A stretch of 64,000 nucleotides of DNA from a bacterium (GCA_019637795.1 JAHBUY010000004.1:372001-436000), one strand, 5' to 3'. Shown: positions 23,202 to 32,436, counted from the stretch's first letter. A program made the numbers and translations. Notes: a model not told the origin generated them from the sequence alone.

Positions 23202-25028
23202 GTGGACGAGGACTCCCCGCTCGACAGCGCCTATCGGAACGAGAGCGAGCACCTGGTCGCCGACCGCCTGCCGCTGACCGTGGGCCTCTGCCTCGGGCTG
23301 TTCGGGCTGGCCGGGATCTTCGAGTACCTGCTCTACGACGACCACTGGCCGGTGTTCCTGGCCATCTACCCGCTGGAGGTGGCGGTCTTCGTGCCGTTGC
23401 TGATGTGGCGGCGCGAGCTGGTGCGGCGCGGCTGGCTGTCGGCGGTCAACATCCTCGCCTGGTCGGCGCTGATGATCCTGGTGCACGTCTACGGCTGGAT
23501 CGCCGGGATGCCGCCCGAGCTGACGTTGCTGGCGGCGATCTGCCTGATGACCGGCGTCTCGCTGCTGCTGCCCTGGGGCCTGCGCGGGCAGAGCGTGCTG
23601 GTGGCGGTGGCGCTGATCGCCAGCGCCGCGCTGCTGGCGGCGACCCCGGCCTCGGCGGTGCCGGCCCCCTACCTGCTGTTCGTCAGCGCCGCGGCGGCGG
23701 CGGTGTCGCTGTTCGGCGCCCACCACCTCGACCTCTACCGCTTCGCCATCTTCTGCGAGGCGACGCGGCGCGAGGAGGAGGCGGCGGTCGGCCAGAGCCT
23801 GGTGGCGATCGCGCGCGAGATCAACGACTCGCTCGACGCCGACGACGTGCTCGACCGCATCGCCGACGCCATCCGCAGCGCCCTGCACGCCAGTTGGAGC
23901 GTCATCATCCTGCGCGACGCGCAGGGCGGACACCTGATCGTCGGCACCGCCGGCCGCGTGCCGGGCGCGATCGCCAGCCTGCGCGGCGTCGAGTTCGACG
24001 CCGGCGCCTTCCCGCTGGTCGACCGCATCCTCGACGCGCGCGATCTGTCGCTCAGCGACGAGGACGCCGACAGCGAGACGGCGGCGCTGCTGCAGCGCTG
24101 GGAGACGCGCTCGCTGCTCGGCGCCGCGCTGTCGCGTCGCGACGCCGTCATCGGCGTCGTGCTCGCCGGCACCCGCGCCGGCGCGGCGCGCTTCGCCGAC
24201 CGCGGGCGCGAGTTGGTGCGCGGCGTCGCGCAGCACGTCGCGATCGCGCTCAACAACGTCCGCCTGGTCAGCGACCTGCGGCGCGCCGACAGCCTCAAGA
24301 CCGAGTTCCTGTCGACCATGTCGCACGAGCTGCGCACGCCGCTGAACGTCATCATCGGCTACGCCGACCTGTTGCGCGACGAGGCCTTCGGGCCGGTGAT
24401 CGGCGATCAGCAGGACGTGCTCCGCCGGCTGCGCGACAACGCCCACTCGCTGCTCGAGCTGATCAACGCCACGCTCGAGGTGAACCGCATCGAAGCCGGC
24501 CGCAGCGGCCTGCAGCTCCGCGAGGTCGACCTGCGCACGCTGCTCACCGAGCTCCAGTACGAGACCGACGCGCTGCCGCGGCAGCCGGGGGTGGCGCTGC
24601 GCTGGGAAGTGCCGCGCAACGCCGATCTGATCCGCACCGACCCGATGAAGCTCAAGATCGTCGTCCGCAACCTGGTCGGCAACGCGCTCAAGTTCACCAA
24701 GCGGGGCGCCGTCACCGTGTCGGTGCTGTTCGACGCCCGCGCCCGCCTGCTCGACGTCCAGGTGCGCGATACCGGGGTGGGGATCCCGAGCGAGCACCTG
24801 CCGCACATCTTCGACATGTTCCACCAGGCGCCCAGCGATGCCGCGACCAGCGGCGTCGGCCTCGGCCTCTACATCGTCCGCCGCTTCGTGGAGCTGCTCG
24901 GCGGCCGGGTCAGCGCCAGCAGCCGCCCGGGCGACGGCTCGATCTTCCGCCTGTCCCTGCCCGCCGGCGTGGTGATGCAGCCGCAGCCGGTGTCGATCGA
25001 GGAGCACCGGCGCCGCAGGAGCGCCTGA
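23202..25028 (+). CDS. Sensor histidine kinase with GAF domain (orphan)
   Basis: 608 residues from a GTG at 23202; no Shine-Dalgarno decides the start. Five or six hydrophobic helices span about 22-180, then a helical linker and a GAF-like domain (about 200-355). The HisKA domain has FLSTMSHELRTPLN with phospho-acceptor His at about 375. The HATPase has NLVGNALKFTK (N box), RDTGVGIP (G1), IFDMFHQ (F box) and GVGLGLYIV (G2). No response regulator lies nearby, so its partner must be elsewhere. The signal is unknown; the membrane part is not a recognised sensor and could report membrane or quinone state. Confidence 0.9.
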   Translation: MDEDSPLDSAYRNESEHLVADRLPLTVGLCLGLFGLAGIFEYLLYDDHWPVFLAIYPLEVAVFVPLLMWRRELVRRGWLSAVNILAWSALMILVHVYGWIAGMPPELTLLAAICLMTGVSLLLPWGLRGQSVLVAVALIASAALLAATPASAVPAPYLLFVSAAAAAVSLFGAHHLDLYRFAIFCEATRREEEAAVGQSLVAIAREINDSLDADDVLDRIADAIRSALHASWSVIILRDAQGGHLIVGTAGRVPGAIASLRGVEFDAGAFPLVDRILDARDLSLSDEDADSETAALLQRWETRSLLGAALSRRDAVIGVVLAGTRAGAARFADRGRELVRGVAQHVAIALNNVRLVSDLRRADSLKTEFLSTMSHELRTPLNVIIGYADLLRDEAFGPVIGDQQDVLRRLRDNAHSLLELINATLEVNRIEAGRSGLQLREVDLRTLLTELQYETDALPRQPGVALRWEVPRNADLIRTDPMKLKIVVRNLVGNALKFTKRGAVTVSVLFDARARLLDVQVRDTGVGIPSEHLPHIFDMFHQAPSDAATSGVGLGLYIVRRFVELLGGRVSASSRPGDGSIFRLSLPAGVVMQPQPVSIEEHRRRRSA

Positions 25029-25140
25029 GCGGAGGCCATGCGACCCGCCGGGAGGCCAGGCGTGGTCGCCGCAACCGGCCGCTGATCGTCGGCGGTCGTT
25101 GGCGTCCGGAACGCGCCGCCGGGCAGGGCGCGCCCACTGC

Positions 25141-26436
25141 TCACGCCGTCTCCGGCTTCCCCATCACCATGCGGGCCACGCGCCGGCCGATCTCGACCGC
25201 GTAGTTGGTGCCGCGGTCCCACGGGTAGACCTGGCTCATGCTGGCCAGCCACAGGCCGGGCAGCGGCGTCTTGATCGCCGGGATGTTGCGCGAGTGGTTG
25301 CGCAGCGGGATGGGCTGGGCGTACTCGGTACGCCAGACCCAGTGCTGCTTCACCCAGCCGCGGTCGAAGGACGGGTTGAAGCGCGACAGCGACGGCAGGA
25401 AGCGCTCGAGCAGCGCGTCGGCCGAGAGCTGGAAGTACTCGTGGCCGGGCGGCAGGTAGTCGCCGCAGTACAGGATGTGGTCGCCGCCGTAGTGCTCGGG
25501 GGGCAGGAAGTTGGTGTGCTCGACCAGTGCCAGGTAGGGGAAGCCCGCCTCCTTGGGGAGGTTGAACCAGTAGTAGTCGGTGAGGCGCTGGCGCAGCGTG
25601 ATCACCATCACCACGGCGCCGAGGCTCTTCAGGTTGGTGAGCTGGGCGCTGTACGCGGCGGGGAGCTGCGGCGCCATGCGCGCCAGGGCGCGCGGCGCGG
25701 TGGTGGCGATGCAGTGGTCGACCACCAACGGCCCCTCGGGCGTGGTCACGGTCAGGGTCCCGTCCGGATTGGTGGCGATCTGCGCGATCGGCGCCTCGAG
25801 GGCGATCGTCGCGCCCGCGGCCCGTACCCGATCGGCGAGCAGGTCGAGGAAGGCCTGGAAACCGCCCTCGAAGGTGCCGAGGCGCATCGTCCGCGATTTG
25901 ATGCGGGCCCACAGCCAGGCGAGGTTGATGTCCTTGTAGTGCTCCTCGCCGAACTTGCCGACCAGCATCGGCCGCCACACCGCGTCGTAGGCGCGCCACC
26001 CGAGCCAGCGCTGCAGCCACTCGTGCGCGGTGTGCTTCTCCAGCGCGATGCCGTTGGGCAGCGCCTTGAAGTAGGCGCCGACGGCGCCGAAGCGGACGAC
26101 ATCGAGCCAACTGAAACCGGGGAAGGTGATCCAGCGCCGCGGCGAGTCGAAGGGATAGAACCTCCCCTCGTGGTAGACGACGGTGGTCGGCCGCGGGAAG
26201 ATCACCTTGTCCCTGGCGCCCAGCTCGTCGATCAGGCCGAGGATGTCGGCATCGGACTGGAACCAGTGGTGGTAGAATTTCTCCAGCGTCCAGTCCCAGT
26301 GGTCGGCCTTGAATCCGGCGGCGAGCCCGCCGACGCGGTTCGCGGCCTCGAACACGGTGACGGAATGACCGGCCCTGGTCAGGTCGTATGCGGCGGCGAG
26401 GCCGGCGGCGCCGGCACCGATGATCGCGATCTTCAT
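25141..26436 (-). CDS. FAD-dependent amine-oxidase-like oxidoreductase
   Basis: 431 residues. The N-terminus [19 protein letters not shown] is an FAD-binding Rossmann motif, followed by [14 protein letters not shown]. The family includes protoporphyrinogen-oxidase-like, phytoene-desaturase-like and UDP-galactopyranose-mutase-like flavoproteins. The C-terminal [28 protein letters not shown] carries the second FAD contact. Proteins of this exact type (YHHWFQSD near 55) recur in surface-polysaccharide loci, where substrates remain unknown. GGTGGAGG precedes the ATG, with a GATAAC -10-like element about 17 bases upstream. It is convergent with the histidine kinase gene. Confidence 0.8.
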   Translation of the reverse strand: MKIAIIGAGAAGLAAAYDLTRAGHSVTVFEAANRVGGLAAGFKADHWDWTLEKFYHHWFQSDADILGLIDELGARDKVIFPRPTTVVYHEGRFYPFDSPRRWITFPGFSWLDVVRFGAVGAYFKALPNGIALEKHTAHEWLQRWLGWRAYDAVWRPMLVGKFGEEHYKDINLAWLWARIKSRTMRLGTFEGGFQAFLDLLADRVRAAGATIALEAPIAQIATNPDGTLTVTTPEGPLVVDHCIATTAPRALARMAPQLPAAYSAQLTNLKSLGAVVMVITLRQRLTDYYWFNLPKEAGFPYLALVEHTNFLPPEHYGGDHILYCGDYLPPGHEYFQLSADALLERFLPSLSRFNPSFDRGWVKQHWVWRTEYAQPIPLRNHSRNIPAIKTPLPGLWLASMSQVYPWDRGTNYAVEIGRRVARMVMGKPETA

Positions 26437-26797
26437 GCGACCTCCACCGTTATCGCGCTGGTCACGGCCCTTTCAACACGACGGCGCGAACGCGGAGCGG
26501 CGCGGCATTGCCCGGCCATGTCGTCGACACGGCTGGAGTCGTGGGCGAACGGCGGTTCGCTGTCACGCCGTTTGCCGTGAGACCGGACGCCAGCGCCCGC
26601 GGCGGGACGGGACAGCGGGTGAGCGTCATGACGCCACCGGCGGCGAGGTTCGGAACGCCCGCCGGCCAACCGCCTCACGGCGCGACCGCCCGCGGTGCCG
26701 GCCCGGCTCCGGTTCGCCGCGGACGCCGCGGGCGCGCTCCCTCGCCCGGCGCGGCCGAGGTCTGCTACGTCGGACGCAGCAGCGAGGAGCGACGTTG
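26437..26797. other. Intergenic region between divergent genes
   Basis: This 361-base gap separates the flavoprotein gene (minus) from the GFA gene (plus). It holds start-proximal signals on both sides: GATAAC with GGAGG on the minus strand, and GCTACGTC (-10-like, TACGTC at 26766-26771) followed by GAGGAG at 26784-26789 on the plus strand. Open frames inside it are Arg-rich and look like composition artefacts. I see no repeat or RNA gene. Confidence 0.5.
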
Positions 26798-27205
26798 GTG
26801 ACCAAGACCATCGAAGGCGGCTGTCTGTGCGGCGCGGTGCGGTATCGCATCCAGGGTGAGCCGCTCGTCAGCACGACGTGCCAGTGTCGGACCTGCCGCA
26901 AGGCCTCGGCAGCGGCCATCGTGCCGTGGCTGCATCTCGATGCGGCGAATTTCTCGTTCACCGCGGGCAGGCCGGTCGAATTCACGTCGTCGCCCCCGGT
27001 CACGCGCACCTTCTGCGGACGCTGCGGCACGCCGTTGACCTACTGGACCACGGACTACGGGCCGGCGATCGACGTCACGACCAACAGCCTCGATGACCCG
27101 GAGGCGTTTCCGCCCGTCGCCCACGTCTGGACCAGTCACAAGCTGCGCTGGGTCGAGCTCGCGGACGGGCTGCCGTGCCTCGACGAAGGTCCGCCATCGG
27201 CATAG
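26798..27205 (+). CDS. GFA family (CENP-V/GFA domain) zinc protein
   Basis: 135 residues from the GTG at 26798; a TTG one codon earlier fits the GAGGAG Shine-Dalgarno equally well. The zinc ligands of the GFA fold are all visible: GGCLCGAVRY near the N-terminus, CQCRTCRKAS, and FCGRCGTPLTY. The family is named for glutathione-dependent formaldehyde-activating enzyme, but most members have no proven activity and may be S-hydroxymethylglutathione or small-thiol binding proteins. It is flanked by long non-coding sequence and looks monocistronic. Confidence 0.85.
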   Translation: MTKTIEGGCLCGAVRYRIQGEPLVSTTCQCRTCRKASAAAIVPWLHLDAANFSFTAGRPVEFTSSPPVTRTFCGRCGTPLTYWTTDYGPAIDVTTNSLDDPEAFPPVAHVWTSHKLRWVELADGLPCLDEGPPSA

Positions 27206-27332
27206 CCCGCGCCGTCCGGCCCCGATCCGACACGGCGCCCTGCCATCCGAGCAGAGACGCGGTTGACGCGCGAAGGCGCCGGGTGGCCTCGGCCCGCCCC
27301 CTGGCGGCTGGCCGGGCAACCGCCCGGCCTGC

Positions 27333-27338
27333 TATGGG
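27333..27338 (+). promoter_or_regulatory. Leaderless-type -10 element of the DUF2298 gene
   Basis: GC-TATGGG ends six bases before the ATG at 27345, and no Shine-Dalgarno is present. If TATGGG is a -10, transcription starts at or next to the start codon. The same spacing recurs at several other genes in this window. Confidence 0.4.
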
Positions 27339-27344
27339 CCGCCG

Positions 27345-29483
27345 ATGGCGGTGCTGATCTGGTGGTTGCTGCTCGAGGCGCTGGGCATCCTGGCGCTTCC
27401 GCTGCTCTTTCCGCTGTTCGGACGCGCGTCGGCGCACGGCTACCCGTTCGCCAAGATCGCCGGCCTGCTGCTGCTGACCTACGTCGCCTGGCTGCTCGGC
27501 TTCGCCGTCCCCTACGGCACGGCGCTCGCCGTGTCGCTGGCCGGCTGGATCGCGCTGGCGGCGGCCCTGGCCGTGGCGCAGCGCGCCGCGATCGGCGCCT
27601 GGCTGCGCGACGGCGGCTGGCGGCAGGTGGCGCGCGCCGACGGCCTGTGGACCATCGGCTTCCTCTTCTTCGTCTTCCAGCGCTGGATGGCGCCCGACAT
27701 CTTCGGCGCCGAGAAGTACATGGACTTCGCGTTCATCAACGGGCTGCTGCGCGCCGATGCCATGCCGCCCTACGATCCGTGGATGAGTGGCGACACCATC
27801 AACTACTACTATTTCGGCTACCTGATGTTCGCCAACCTGCTGCGCCTGGCGCCGGTGGCGGACACCGTCGGCTACAACCTCTGCGTCGCCACCGTCGGCG
27901 GCCTCGCCTTCTCGCAGACCGCCTGGGTGGTGCTGGCGCTCACCGCGCGCTGGGGCCTGGCGGTGCTCGGCGGCGCCATGTCGTCGCTCCTCGGCAACCT
28001 CGACGGCGCCTGGCAGTTCCTCGAGAAGGGGACGTTGCGCGGCATGGACTACTGGCGCTCGTCGCGCATCGTCGCCAAGGGCGACACGATCAACGAGTTC
28101 CCGTTCTTCTCCACCATCCACGGCGACCTGCACCCGCACTTCATGGTGCTGCCGGTCGGCATCCTGCTGCTGGCGGCGCTGCTCGACGAGCGCCTGTTCC
28201 CGTCGCGCCCGGAGGACGCGCCCGCCAACCCCTGGCGCGCGCTCGTGCCCTGGGCGCTGGTCACCTTCGTGCTCGCCGCGATGGTGGCGATCAGCAACTG
28301 GGAGCTGCCGATGGGCGTCCTGGTGGTGGCCCTGCTCGCCGGCCGCGCCATCCCGCTGACGCCCCTGTTGTCGCGCCAGCGCCTGCGCCTCGGCGTGCGC
28401 CTGGTGGTGATGCTGGTCGGCATCTACGTGCTCTTCCTCCCCTTCTACCTGCACTTCGTGCCGCCGCTGGTGAAGCCGGGGCCGAACGAGCCGTGCATCG
28501 GCTCCGCCTGCTTCACCATCGCCACCACCTCGCTGGCGCAGTTCGTCACCGTCTTCGGCCTGCTGCTGTTCCCGCCGGCGGTGCTGGTGGCGGCGCGCGG
28601 CGCCCGCCTGCTGCCGAGCGGCGGCGGCGAGGGCCAGCATCTGCTCTACGCCGTCGTCGGCCTGGCGATCGCCGTCGCCGCCTTCGCCGGCAACGCCGTG
28701 CTGCCGCTGCTGGCGATCATCGTCCTCGGCGCGCTCGCCGTCGCCTACCGCGACAGCGACGGCCCCGAACGCGCCGGCTTCCTGCTCATCGCCCTCGGCG
28801 CCACGGCGCTGCTCGCCTGCGAGCTCGCCTTCATCAAGGACTCGTACGGCGAGAAGCTCTACCGCATGAACACCGTGTTCAAGCTCTACTTCCAGGGCTG
28901 GACGATCCTCGCCATCGCCGCCCCGTGGGCGCTCGGCCGGCTGCAGGCGCGCCAGTGGCAGTGGGCGCCGACGGCGCGCCTGATCGGCGGCGCCACCGCG
29001 GTGCTGGTCGCCATGTCGGCCTGCTACCCGCTCGGCATCACCCTCGACCGCATCAACTCGCCGTGGAAGACGCTCGACGGCAACGCCTACCTGCGGCGTG
29101 AGCACCCCGACGACTTCGCCGCCATCGAGTGGCTGCGCGCCAACGTGCCGGAGCAGGCGGTCATCCTGGAGGCGACCGGCAACCCGTATTCGTACTTCGC
29201 CCGCTTCTCCGCCAACACCGGGCTGCCGACGGTGCTCGGCTGGGCGAACCACGAGGGCCTGTGGCGCGGCCACGACAACACGGTGATGGCGCGGCGCGAC
29301 GACGTCATGCGCATCTACAACGGCCCGTCGCTGGAGGCGGTTGCGCCGCTGCTCGACAAGTACGGCGTCCGCTACATCCTGGTCGGCGACGTCGAGCGCG
29401 ACGAGCACGCCGCCGGGCTGGCGAAGTTCGCCGAGCTGCCGGTGGCGTTCCGGAGCGGCGGGACGGTGGTGTACCGGCGATGA
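27345..29483 (+). CDS. DUF2298 (Chlor_Arch_YYY) polytopic membrane protein
   Basis: 712 residues, strongly hydrophobic with about 13-15 predicted helices, then a soluble C-terminal domain (about 582-712). The family hallmark YYYxG is at residues 154-158 (NYYYFGY). AEKYMDFAFINGLLR and PFFSTIHGDLHPHFM are further conserved stretches. Members, first noted in Archaea and Chloroflexi, have no established function; fold and context place them near GT-C/PMT glycosyltransferases that use lipid-linked sugars. A GT4 glycosyltransferase and a methyltransferase follow on the same strand. The soluble C-terminal domain is related to the matching part of the 1639-residue protein at 41107-46026. Confidence 0.85.
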   Translation: MAVLIWWLLLEALGILALPLLFPLFGRASAHGYPFAKIAGLLLLTYVAWLLGFAVPYGTALAVSLAGWIALAAALAVAQRAAIGAWLRDGGWRQVARADGLWTIGFLFFVFQRWMAPDIFGAEKYMDFAFINGLLRADAMPPYDPWMSGDTINYYYFGYLMFANLLRLAPVADTVGYNLCVATVGGLAFSQTAWVVLALTARWGLAVLGGAMSSLLGNLDGAWQFLEKGTLRGMDYWRSSRIVAKGDTINEFPFFSTIHGDLHPHFMVLPVGILLLAALLDERLFPSRPEDAPANPWRALVPWALVTFVLAAMVAISNWELPMGVLVVALLAGRAIPLTPLLSRQRLRLGVRLVVMLVGIYVLFLPFYLHFVPPLVKPGPNEPCIGSACFTIATTSLAQFVTVFGLLLFPPAVLVAARGARLLPSGGGEGQHLLYAVVGLAIAVAAFAGNAVLPLLAIIVLGALAVAYRDSDGPERAGFLLIALGATALLACELAFIKDSYGEKLYRMNTVFKLYFQGWTILAIAAPWALGRLQARQWQWAPTARLIGGATAVLVAMSACYPLGITLDRINSPWKTLDGNAYLRREHPDDFAAIEWLRANVPEQAVILEATGNPYSYFARFSANTGLPTVLGWANHEGLWRGHDNTVMARRDDVMRIYNGPSLEAVAPLLDKYGVRYILVGDVERDEHAAGLAKFAELPVAFRSGGTVVYRR

Positions 29484-29511
29484 ACCCGCGCAGGCAGAAG
29501 GGGCGACGGGC

Positions 29512-29554
29512 TTGAGGGGTTGAGGGGTTGAGGGTTGGGGTTCCCTCAACCCCT
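29512..29554 (+). repeat. Tandem TTGAGGGG repeat forming a 12-bp hairpin before a start codon
   Basis: Three near-identical copies of the octamer TTGAGGGG run from 29512. AGGGGTTGAGGG (29523-29534) pairs perfectly with CCCTCAACCCCT (29543-29554) around an 8-base loop. The hairpin ends five bases before the ATG of the glycosyltransferase gene and replaces any Shine-Dalgarno. It could terminate upstream transcription or block translation initiation. Confidence 0.7.
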
Positions 29555-29559
29555 TCCGC

Positions 29560-30705
29560 ATGCGCGTTCTCATCGCCCTCACCTACTACCGCCCCCACGT
29601 CAGCGGCCTGACGATCTACGCCGAGCGGCTGGCGCGCGGGCTGGCGCGGCGCGGCCACGCGGTGACGGTGCTGACCTCGCGCTTCGCGCCGGCGCTGCCG
29701 GAGCGCGAGCAGCGCGACGGCGTGCAGGTGGTGCGCGTGCCGGTGGCGCTGAAGGTGAGCAAGGGCGTGATCATGCCGCGCTTTCCGGCGGCGGCGCTGG
29801 CGGCGATCGCCGACGCCGACGTCGTCAACGTGCACATGCCGCAGTTCGAGGCGGCGCTGCTCGCCTGGCTGGCGCGGTGGCGGCGGCGCGCGGTGGTGCT
29901 CACCTACCAGTGCGACCTGCGGCTGCCGGCGGGCGCCTTCAATCGCGCCGTCGAATGGAGTCTGCGGCCGCTCAACCGGCTTGCCGCCGCCGCCGCCGAC
30001 GCGATCGTCGTCAGCAGCGACGACTACGCCCGCCACTCGCCGTTCCTGGCGCGGTCGATGGCGGCGGTGCGCGCCATCGCGCCGCTCGTCGACCTGCCGG
30101 AGCCGACCGCCGCCGACACCGCGGCGCTGCGCGCCGCCTGGGGCGCCCAGCGGCCGACCATCGGCTTCGCGGCGCGCTTCGCCGCCGAGAAGGGCGTGGA
30201 GTATCTGCTCGAGGCCCTGCCGGCGGTGCTGGCGGCGGTGCCGGAGGCGCGGGTCGTGTTCAGCGGCGCCTACAAGGACACGGTGGGCGAGGAGGCGTAC
30301 TGGCAGCGCCTGGCGCCGCTGCTCGACCGCCACCGCGACCGACTCACCTTCCTCGAGCTGCTGCCGATGGAGCAGATGCCGGCCTTCTTCGCCGCCTGCG
30401 ACGTCCTGGCGGTGACCAGTCTGAACTCGACGGAAGCGTTCGGCATGGTACAGGTCGAGGCGATGCTGTCCGGCACGCCCGTCGTCGCCACCGACCTGCC
30501 CGGCGTCCGCGAAGCGGTCGGCCGCACCGGCATGGGCCTGATCGTGCCGCCGCGCGATCCCCAGCGCCTGGCGGCGGCGCTGGTCGAGGTGCTGGGCGAC
30601 CGCGCGCGCTTCGTCCGGCCGCGCGCCGACGTCGTCGCCGCCTTCGACCTCGAACGCTCGCTGCGCCAGTACGAGGAGCTCTTCGCGGCGGTGCGGCGGC
30701 CATGA
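29560..30705 (+). CDS. Glycosyltransferase family 4 protein
   Basis: 381 residues with the GT-B fold. The N-terminal domain opens LIALTYYRPHVSGLTIYAERLARGLARRGH, the acceptor-side loop. The C-terminal donor domain has TIGFAARFAAEKGVEYLLEA and the retaining E-x7-E type segment STEAFGMVQVEAMLSGTPVVATD. It transfers a sugar from a nucleotide donor to a lipid carrier or glycan in the cytoplasm; donor and acceptor are not evident. The ATG directly follows a hairpin without a Shine-Dalgarno. The stop overlaps the methyltransferase ATG. Confidence 0.9.
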   Translation: MRVLIALTYYRPHVSGLTIYAERLARGLARRGHAVTVLTSRFAPALPEREQRDGVQVVRVPVALKVSKGVIMPRFPAAALAAIADADVVNVHMPQFEAALLAWLARWRRRAVVLTYQCDLRLPAGAFNRAVEWSLRPLNRLAAAAADAIVVSSDDYARHSPFLARSMAAVRAIAPLVDLPEPTAADTAALRAAWGAQRPTIGFAARFAAEKGVEYLLEALPAVLAAVPEARVVFSGAYKDTVGEEAYWQRLAPLLDRHRDRLTFLELLPMEQMPAFFAACDVLAVTSLNSTEAFGMVQVEAMLSGTPVVATDLPGVREAVGRTGMGLIVPPRDPQRLAAALVEVLGDRARFVRPRADVVAAFDLERSLRQYEELFAAVRRP

Positions 30706-31442
30706 GCGAGGCGCCGCGCAAACCGGCCGCGGCGGCGCGGCCGCCGGCGAGGTCGCCCTACACCGAGACGTACTACGCGCGGCACGGCCTCGCCGGCGAC
30801 CGCATCGCCCTCTGGTTCTACGCCCGCCTGGTTCGCCGCCTGCGGCCGCAGGGCGGCCGCCTGCTCGACTTCGGCTGCGGCACCGGCCACCTGCTGCGCC
30901 GCCTCAGCGATCACTTCGAGGCGTACGGCTACGACGCGTCGGCCGAGGCGCGCGGCGCCTGCCGGCTGACGGCGCCCGACGCCGTGGTGCTCGAGGAGTG
31001 GGAATCGCTGCCGGCCGGCCACTTCGACGTCATCGTCGCCCTGCACGCGCTCGAACACCTGCCGCAGCCGCGGCCGGTGGTCGAGTCGATGGTCCGCCAC
31101 CTCGCGCCCGGCGGCCTGCTGCTGTTCGTGGTCCCCAACCCGAGCGGCCTCGGCCATCGCATCAAGGGCCGCCACTGGTTCGCCTATCGCGACCCCACCC
31201 ACGTCAGCGTGCTCAGCCGCGGCGAGTGGCTGACCATCGCCCGCCGCTGCGGCCTGACCGTCCGCTGGGTGCGCGGCGACGGCATGTGGGACCCGCCCTA
31301 CCTGCCGCTGCTGCCGGTCGGCTTCCAGCGCCTGCTCTTCGGCGCCCCCGCCGGCATCCAGCTCATCCTGCCGCTGCGCCGCCCGTTCCTCCCCGACACC
31401 CTGGGCGAGTGCCTGATCGTCGCGGCGGAGCGGCCGCGCTAG
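30702..31442 (+). CDS. Class I SAM-dependent methyltransferase
   Basis: 246 residues; the start overlaps the previous stop (ATGA). SAM-binding motif I is LLDFGCGTGHLLRRL, the acidic residue of motif II follows in YGYDAS, and HALEHLPQP is motif IV of the Methyltransf_11/23 type. The C-terminal third contains an apolar stretch that could contact membrane lipid or a lipid-linked glycan. Methyltransferases of this sort next to GT4 enzymes usually cap or modify surface glycans, which is an inference from context. Confidence 0.85.
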   Translation: MSEAPRKPAAAARPPARSPYTETYYARHGLAGDRIALWFYARLVRRLRPQGGRLLDFGCGTGHLLRRLSDHFEAYGYDASAEARGACRLTAPDAVVLEEWESLPAGHFDVIVALHALEHLPQPRPVVESMVRHLAPGGLLLFVVPNPSGLGHRIKGRHWFAYRDPTHVSVLSRGEWLTIARRCGLTVRWVRGDGMWDPPYLPLLPVGFQRLLFGAPAGIQLILPLRRPFLPDTLGECLIVAAERPR

Positions 31443-31498
31443 TGCACCGTCGTTGAGATAGGGTCGGACGGGCGCGGAGGAACGGCGCTCAGCGCTCG

Positions 31499-31527
31499 TT
31501 GTCAGGTCAAGTGGATCTGACTACACT
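31499..31527 (+). promoter_or_regulatory. Promoter of the phd-vapC pair (leaderless)
   Basis: TTGTCA (31499-31504), a 17-base spacer and TACACT (31522-31527) make the best sigma-70 match in the window. The -10 ends six bases before the ATG, so the mRNA is expected to be leaderless. GTCAG/CTGAC half-sites overlapping the spacer could be the antitoxin operator. Confidence 0.7.
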
Positions 31528-31533
31528 GGTCAC

Positions 31534-31824
31534 ATGAGGACGGCTGCGGTGGCGGAATTGAAGGCGCAGCTCAGTCGATACCTGAGCCGCGTCAAGGCTG
31601 GAGAGGAGGTGCTGGTCACCGAGCGTGGGATCCCCATCGCGCGCCTGGTGCCGGCCGCCAGCAGCGGAACGATGGACGAGCAGTTGCGCGATCTGGAACG
31701 CCAGGGGCTGATTCGTCTCGGCCCGGGCGTCCTGCCCAAGGACATCTGGAAGCTGCCGCGGTCGCAGGACCCGGGCGCCGCGCTGCGCCGGGCCGTCACC
31801 GAGGAGCGCGAGGACGGCCGGTGA
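31534..31824 (+). CDS. Type II antitoxin, Phd/YefM (prevent-host-death) family
   Basis: 96 residues. The N-terminus TAAVAELKAQLSRYLSRVKAGEEVLVTERGIPIARLVP is the Phd/YefM DNA-binding fold. The C-terminal half, rich in charged residues and a Trp, would wrap the toxin. It is expressed from a strong promoter with no leader. The stop overlaps the toxin's GTG start (GTGA), the usual arrangement for a coupled toxin-antitoxin operon with the complex autorepressing. Confidence 0.9.
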   Translation: MRTAAVAELKAQLSRYLSRVKAGEEVLVTERGIPIARLVPAASSGTMDEQLRDLERQGLIRLGPGVLPKDIWKLPRSQDPGAALRRAVTEEREDGR

Positions 31825-32246
31825 CGTTCTGGGACACCTCAGCGATCGTCCCGCTGTGCGTCGTCGAGCCGGCGACCGCGCGGGCGCGGGCGCTCGCCAC
31901 CGCGGACCCCTCGCTGGTGGTGTGGTGGGCGACGCGCACCGAATGTCTCTCGGCCATGGCTCGACGGCGTCGCGACGGACAGTTGAGCCCCCAGGCGGAG
32001 CGACGGGCCCGCCGCGTGCTCACGGCGCTGGCGGGTGCATGGTCGGAGGTGCTGCCGAGCGAGGCGCTCCGCGAGCGCAGCGAGCGCCTGCTCTCGGTAC
32101 ACCCCCTGCGCGCCGCGGATGCCTTCCAACTCGCGGCGGCGTTGCTGTGGTCGCGGGGAGCGACCTCGACCCACGCGCTCGTCTGCTTCGACGAGCGGCT
32201 GCGCGACGCCGCCCACCGCGAGGGCTTCCAGGTCCTCCCGGACTGA
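31821..32246 (+). CDS. vapC: VapC-type PIN-domain toxin ribonuclease
   Basis: 141 residues from a GTG overlapping the antitoxin stop. The acidic residues of the PIN active site are visible: Asp in FWDTSAIVPL at the N-terminus, Glu in TRTECLSAM, Asp in RAADAFQLAAAL and Asp in CFDERL near the end. Such toxins cleave tRNA or rRNA when released from the antitoxin. Phd-type antitoxins with VapC toxins are common. It looks intact. Confidence 0.9.
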   Translation: MTFWDTSAIVPLCVVEPATARARALATADPSLVVWWATRTECLSAMARRRRDGQLSPQAERRARRVLTALAGAWSEVLPSEALRERSERLLSVHPLRAADAFQLAAALLWSRGATSTHALVCFDERLRDAAHREGFQVLPD

Positions 32247-32320
32247 CCCGCCCCCCCGACGCAGCCGGAACGATCAGCCGAGCAGGCGCGCCATCGCGCG
32301 GGCGGCATTCCCGCCCCGCG

Positions 32321-32363
32321 GGTCACGATGTGACCCCGCCGGTTGCGCCTTCCGGTTGGTAGG
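32321..32363 (+). promoter_or_regulatory. Shared palindrome and GGTTGGTAGG box upstream of the cysteine-repeat protein
   Basis: GGTCACGATGTGACC (32321-32335) is an inverted repeat (GGTCAC/GTGACC). GGTTGGTAGG follows at 32354-32363, 18 bases later. The same two elements, in the same order and orientation, lie upstream of the secreted-protein gene at 37054-37491, so both genes probably share a regulator or a special sigma factor. Confidence 0.6.
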
Positions 32364-32436
32364 ACGGCCCCGGCGGACGAGCCGAGCCCCGGGGACGGCA
32401 GCGGACGGCACAACCATGAACGGGAGGAAGATCACC

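Noticed and set aside
26433-26678. 81-codon frame ending in an ATGA overlap with the flavoprotein gene
   Set aside because: The overlap looks like an operon junction, but the product is very Arg-rich, has no motif, and the flavoprotein gene has its own GGAGG and -10-like element inside it.
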